Shown piece after piece: positions 1 through 25,822 of a DNA stretch of 25,822 bases. The position numbers were made by a program, and so were the translations under genes. Position 1 is the first letter of the stretch. Each line of letters begins with the position of its first letter. The notes beneath the pieces were generated by a model. It searched no databases, had not been told where the DNA came from, and saw only the letters and a program-made list of their open reading frames with translations. The DNA is from Ophiothrix spiculata (taxonomy: Eukaryota; Echinodermata; Ophiuroidea; Amphilepidida; Ophiotrichidae), in the NCBI GenBank assembly GCA_000969725.1, contig JXSR01S034820.1, one strand, 5' to 3'.

Positions 1-1160
1 ACAACCAATATCTTTACATTCACATTGTTATCAGATTTGATACCTGCCTATTTAATTGTCAGGGCATTCTTCTAAAAGGAGGGGAGTGTGTAATGAAATC
101 AAATTTATGCTTAAGCAGGCTAGATGACAGTAATAGAATCTAGTGTTAAGAAACCTACAAGCAGAGCACACTGATCTTTCCTGAATTTTATCCAACTGTT
201 TTATGCCACTATTGTTTCATCCCTTATCATATCCAACATGTAATTTGGTTTAAATTATAACCCTTTCATCTTAAAAGCGAGTCCATTTAGTCTTCATTGC
301 TGCCACGACAAAAAAAGAAGTGTGATATAAATTACAGATTAACCACTGGTGAGTCCAAACATATTTTAAATCTTGTACAAATTGGGGGTGTCATTATAAT
401 AATAATAATAACATTTAATAATAATATACACAATATTCAATATGACGCTGTAAATCATCAGCGCTAACTGACACAATTATTCTCATGGAGTGTAGATAAA
501 AACAGAATGAGCACACAATAAAATAAACAGCTTTGTTGAATTCTAAAAGTGATATATTAAAAACAATTGGAATACATTATATCATGATGATGAAGTGATG
601 TATATTATCAAAATCAAATTTCTATAGATGTGAAACTCAAAATAATCTTAAAAATACAATATTTAAAATAATAAGCCTAACTACAGTGCTCATATCTTGA
701 TATATATCCATGTGAATATTTGTGAAAGTATTTCTTGATGACAATTTCTGAAATTACTTCAACAACCGTAAAAGGGCTTTGAACAAGTTTCTTCCACAAA
801 TTGCCATTAATGCGTATCTTATTAGCAAACATTGATTAAACATACTTCATTAATAGTTACAGCTGAAGTACTCAGAATAAGATATGCACATCAAAATATT
901 TCATAGAACACGGCGGCCGAGATCGTCGTCTAAACAATCCCAACCCGTTGTCTAGTCTTCATAACTCGTTTCATTGCAATAGTTCAGCTTCCATCTTGAG
1001 AACACAAGTGTGCACAGATGCAGCATAATAATAGTCTTGTCTGTAAGTTCAATCCAGCATGTCATCATAGTACATAAAAAAACAAAAGAGCTCAGCATTA
1101 CAAAGCTCCCAATCAATAGATGACTTGGAACTAAACGCTGCAGGTAAGCAGTAGCCAGCT
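1..1160 (-). other. GSK3 3' untranslated region and downstream sequence
   Basis: The sequence lies after the stop codon at 1161 and is AT-rich with no convincing coding potential on either strand. No canonical AATAAA is visible on the minus strand. The only near-canonical hexamers I found are ATTAAA at 419-414 and at 56-51 (tttaat on the plus strand). The mRNA may therefore end near one of these or beyond the window. An (ATA)n-like simple repeat lies at about 397-425. Confidence 0.5.
414..419 (-). terminator. Possible polyadenylation hexamer ATTAAA
   Basis: The plus strand reads tttaat, giving ATTAAA on the GSK3 sense strand about 745 nt after the stop codon. It is the commonest variant of the poly(A) signal and the first such hexamer I noticed downstream of the stop. 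No other evidence supports use of the site. The surrounding ATA-rich simple repeat makes chance occurrence likely. Confidence 0.2.
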
Positions 1161-25500
<24,340 letters not shown>

Positions 25501-25822
25501 CTGTGAACAGAAAGTTATAATAATTGTAAGTAAATTGTAATTGTTATCATATAATCTTACCAAATTGAACAAATTATATATATATATTTTTTTATTGTAT
25601 TGTAAACTTTTTCCCTGGTAAGGTTGGATGGGTCAAGAGACTGAATTCTTGACAAAAGACCCAATTTGTCTTATGTGCACACATGAACAATTCTGGGGTG
25701 CTCGCCCTGAATGGCCTAGTAGAGTATAGCCCAAGAAAATCTAAATTGGAGCTTATTTTGGTTGCAGTTTTATACTCGGTCTTATTGAAGACAGGAGTAC
25801 CAAGAGAACAACTTGTAGAATT
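25501..25822 (-). other. Part of GSK3 intron 1
   Basis: Sequence upstream of the exon 2 acceptor. It contains no match to the GSK3 N-terminus (MSGRPRTTSF type), so the first coding exon and the promoter lie outside the window. A short (TA)n tract sits at about 25575-25588. Confidence 0.85.

Noticed and set aside
25501-25822. Search for GSK3 exon 1 in the right-hand flank
   Set aside because: No MSGRPRTTSF-like sequence or suitable donor was found in the minus-strand translation. The exon is outside the window.

Overview
This window is intron-rich, AT-rich animal DNA. It carries one recognisable gene on the minus strand: the 3' part of a glycogen synthase kinase-3 (GSK3, beta-like) gene. The first coding exon, with the start codon and the inhibitory Ser9-type site, lies beyond the right edge of the window. 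The frame can be followed through exons at 25500-25310, 23994-23911, 16465-16355 or 16233-16123, 9374-9244, 8112-8006, 6082-5889, 2463-2277 and 1282-1161, ending at a TGA. All junctions are GT-AG and all phases agree. The product is a complete kinase domain with a short Gly/Ser-rich tail. The tail begins ELTIQPSLN, which I recall as close to sea urchin GSK3. With the many small DNA-transposon remnants, this suggests a marine invertebrate deuterostome, perhaps an echinoderm or hemichordate. The species is not identifiable by eye.

The most interesting feature is a tandem duplication of the exon that encodes the kinase hinge. Two 111-nt, phase 0-0 exons lie 121 nt apart. Each has intact splice sites and an open frame. 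They encode 37-residue alternatives differing at 8 positions, including the gatekeeper (Leu or Met) and an adjacent hinge residue (Tyr or Phe). Because the two are interchangeable in frame, they look like mutually exclusive exons that would give two GSK3 isoforms with differently lined ATP pockets.

Layout from left to right, which is 3' to 5' for the gene: 1-1160 is 3' UTR and downstream sequence; 1161-2463 holds the last two coding exons; 5889-9374 holds the activation loop, catalytic loop and C-lobe exons; 16123-16465 holds the duplicated hinge exons; 23911-25500 holds the N-lobe exons. The rest is intron. The large introns at 9375-16122 and 16466-23910 contain most of the repeats: a 752-bp foldback element, several short inverted-repeat (MITE-like) elements with visible target-site duplications, a tRNA-derived SINE-like sequence and small tandem duplications. 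I see no other protein-coding gene, no functional tRNA or rRNA gene and no promoter in the window.
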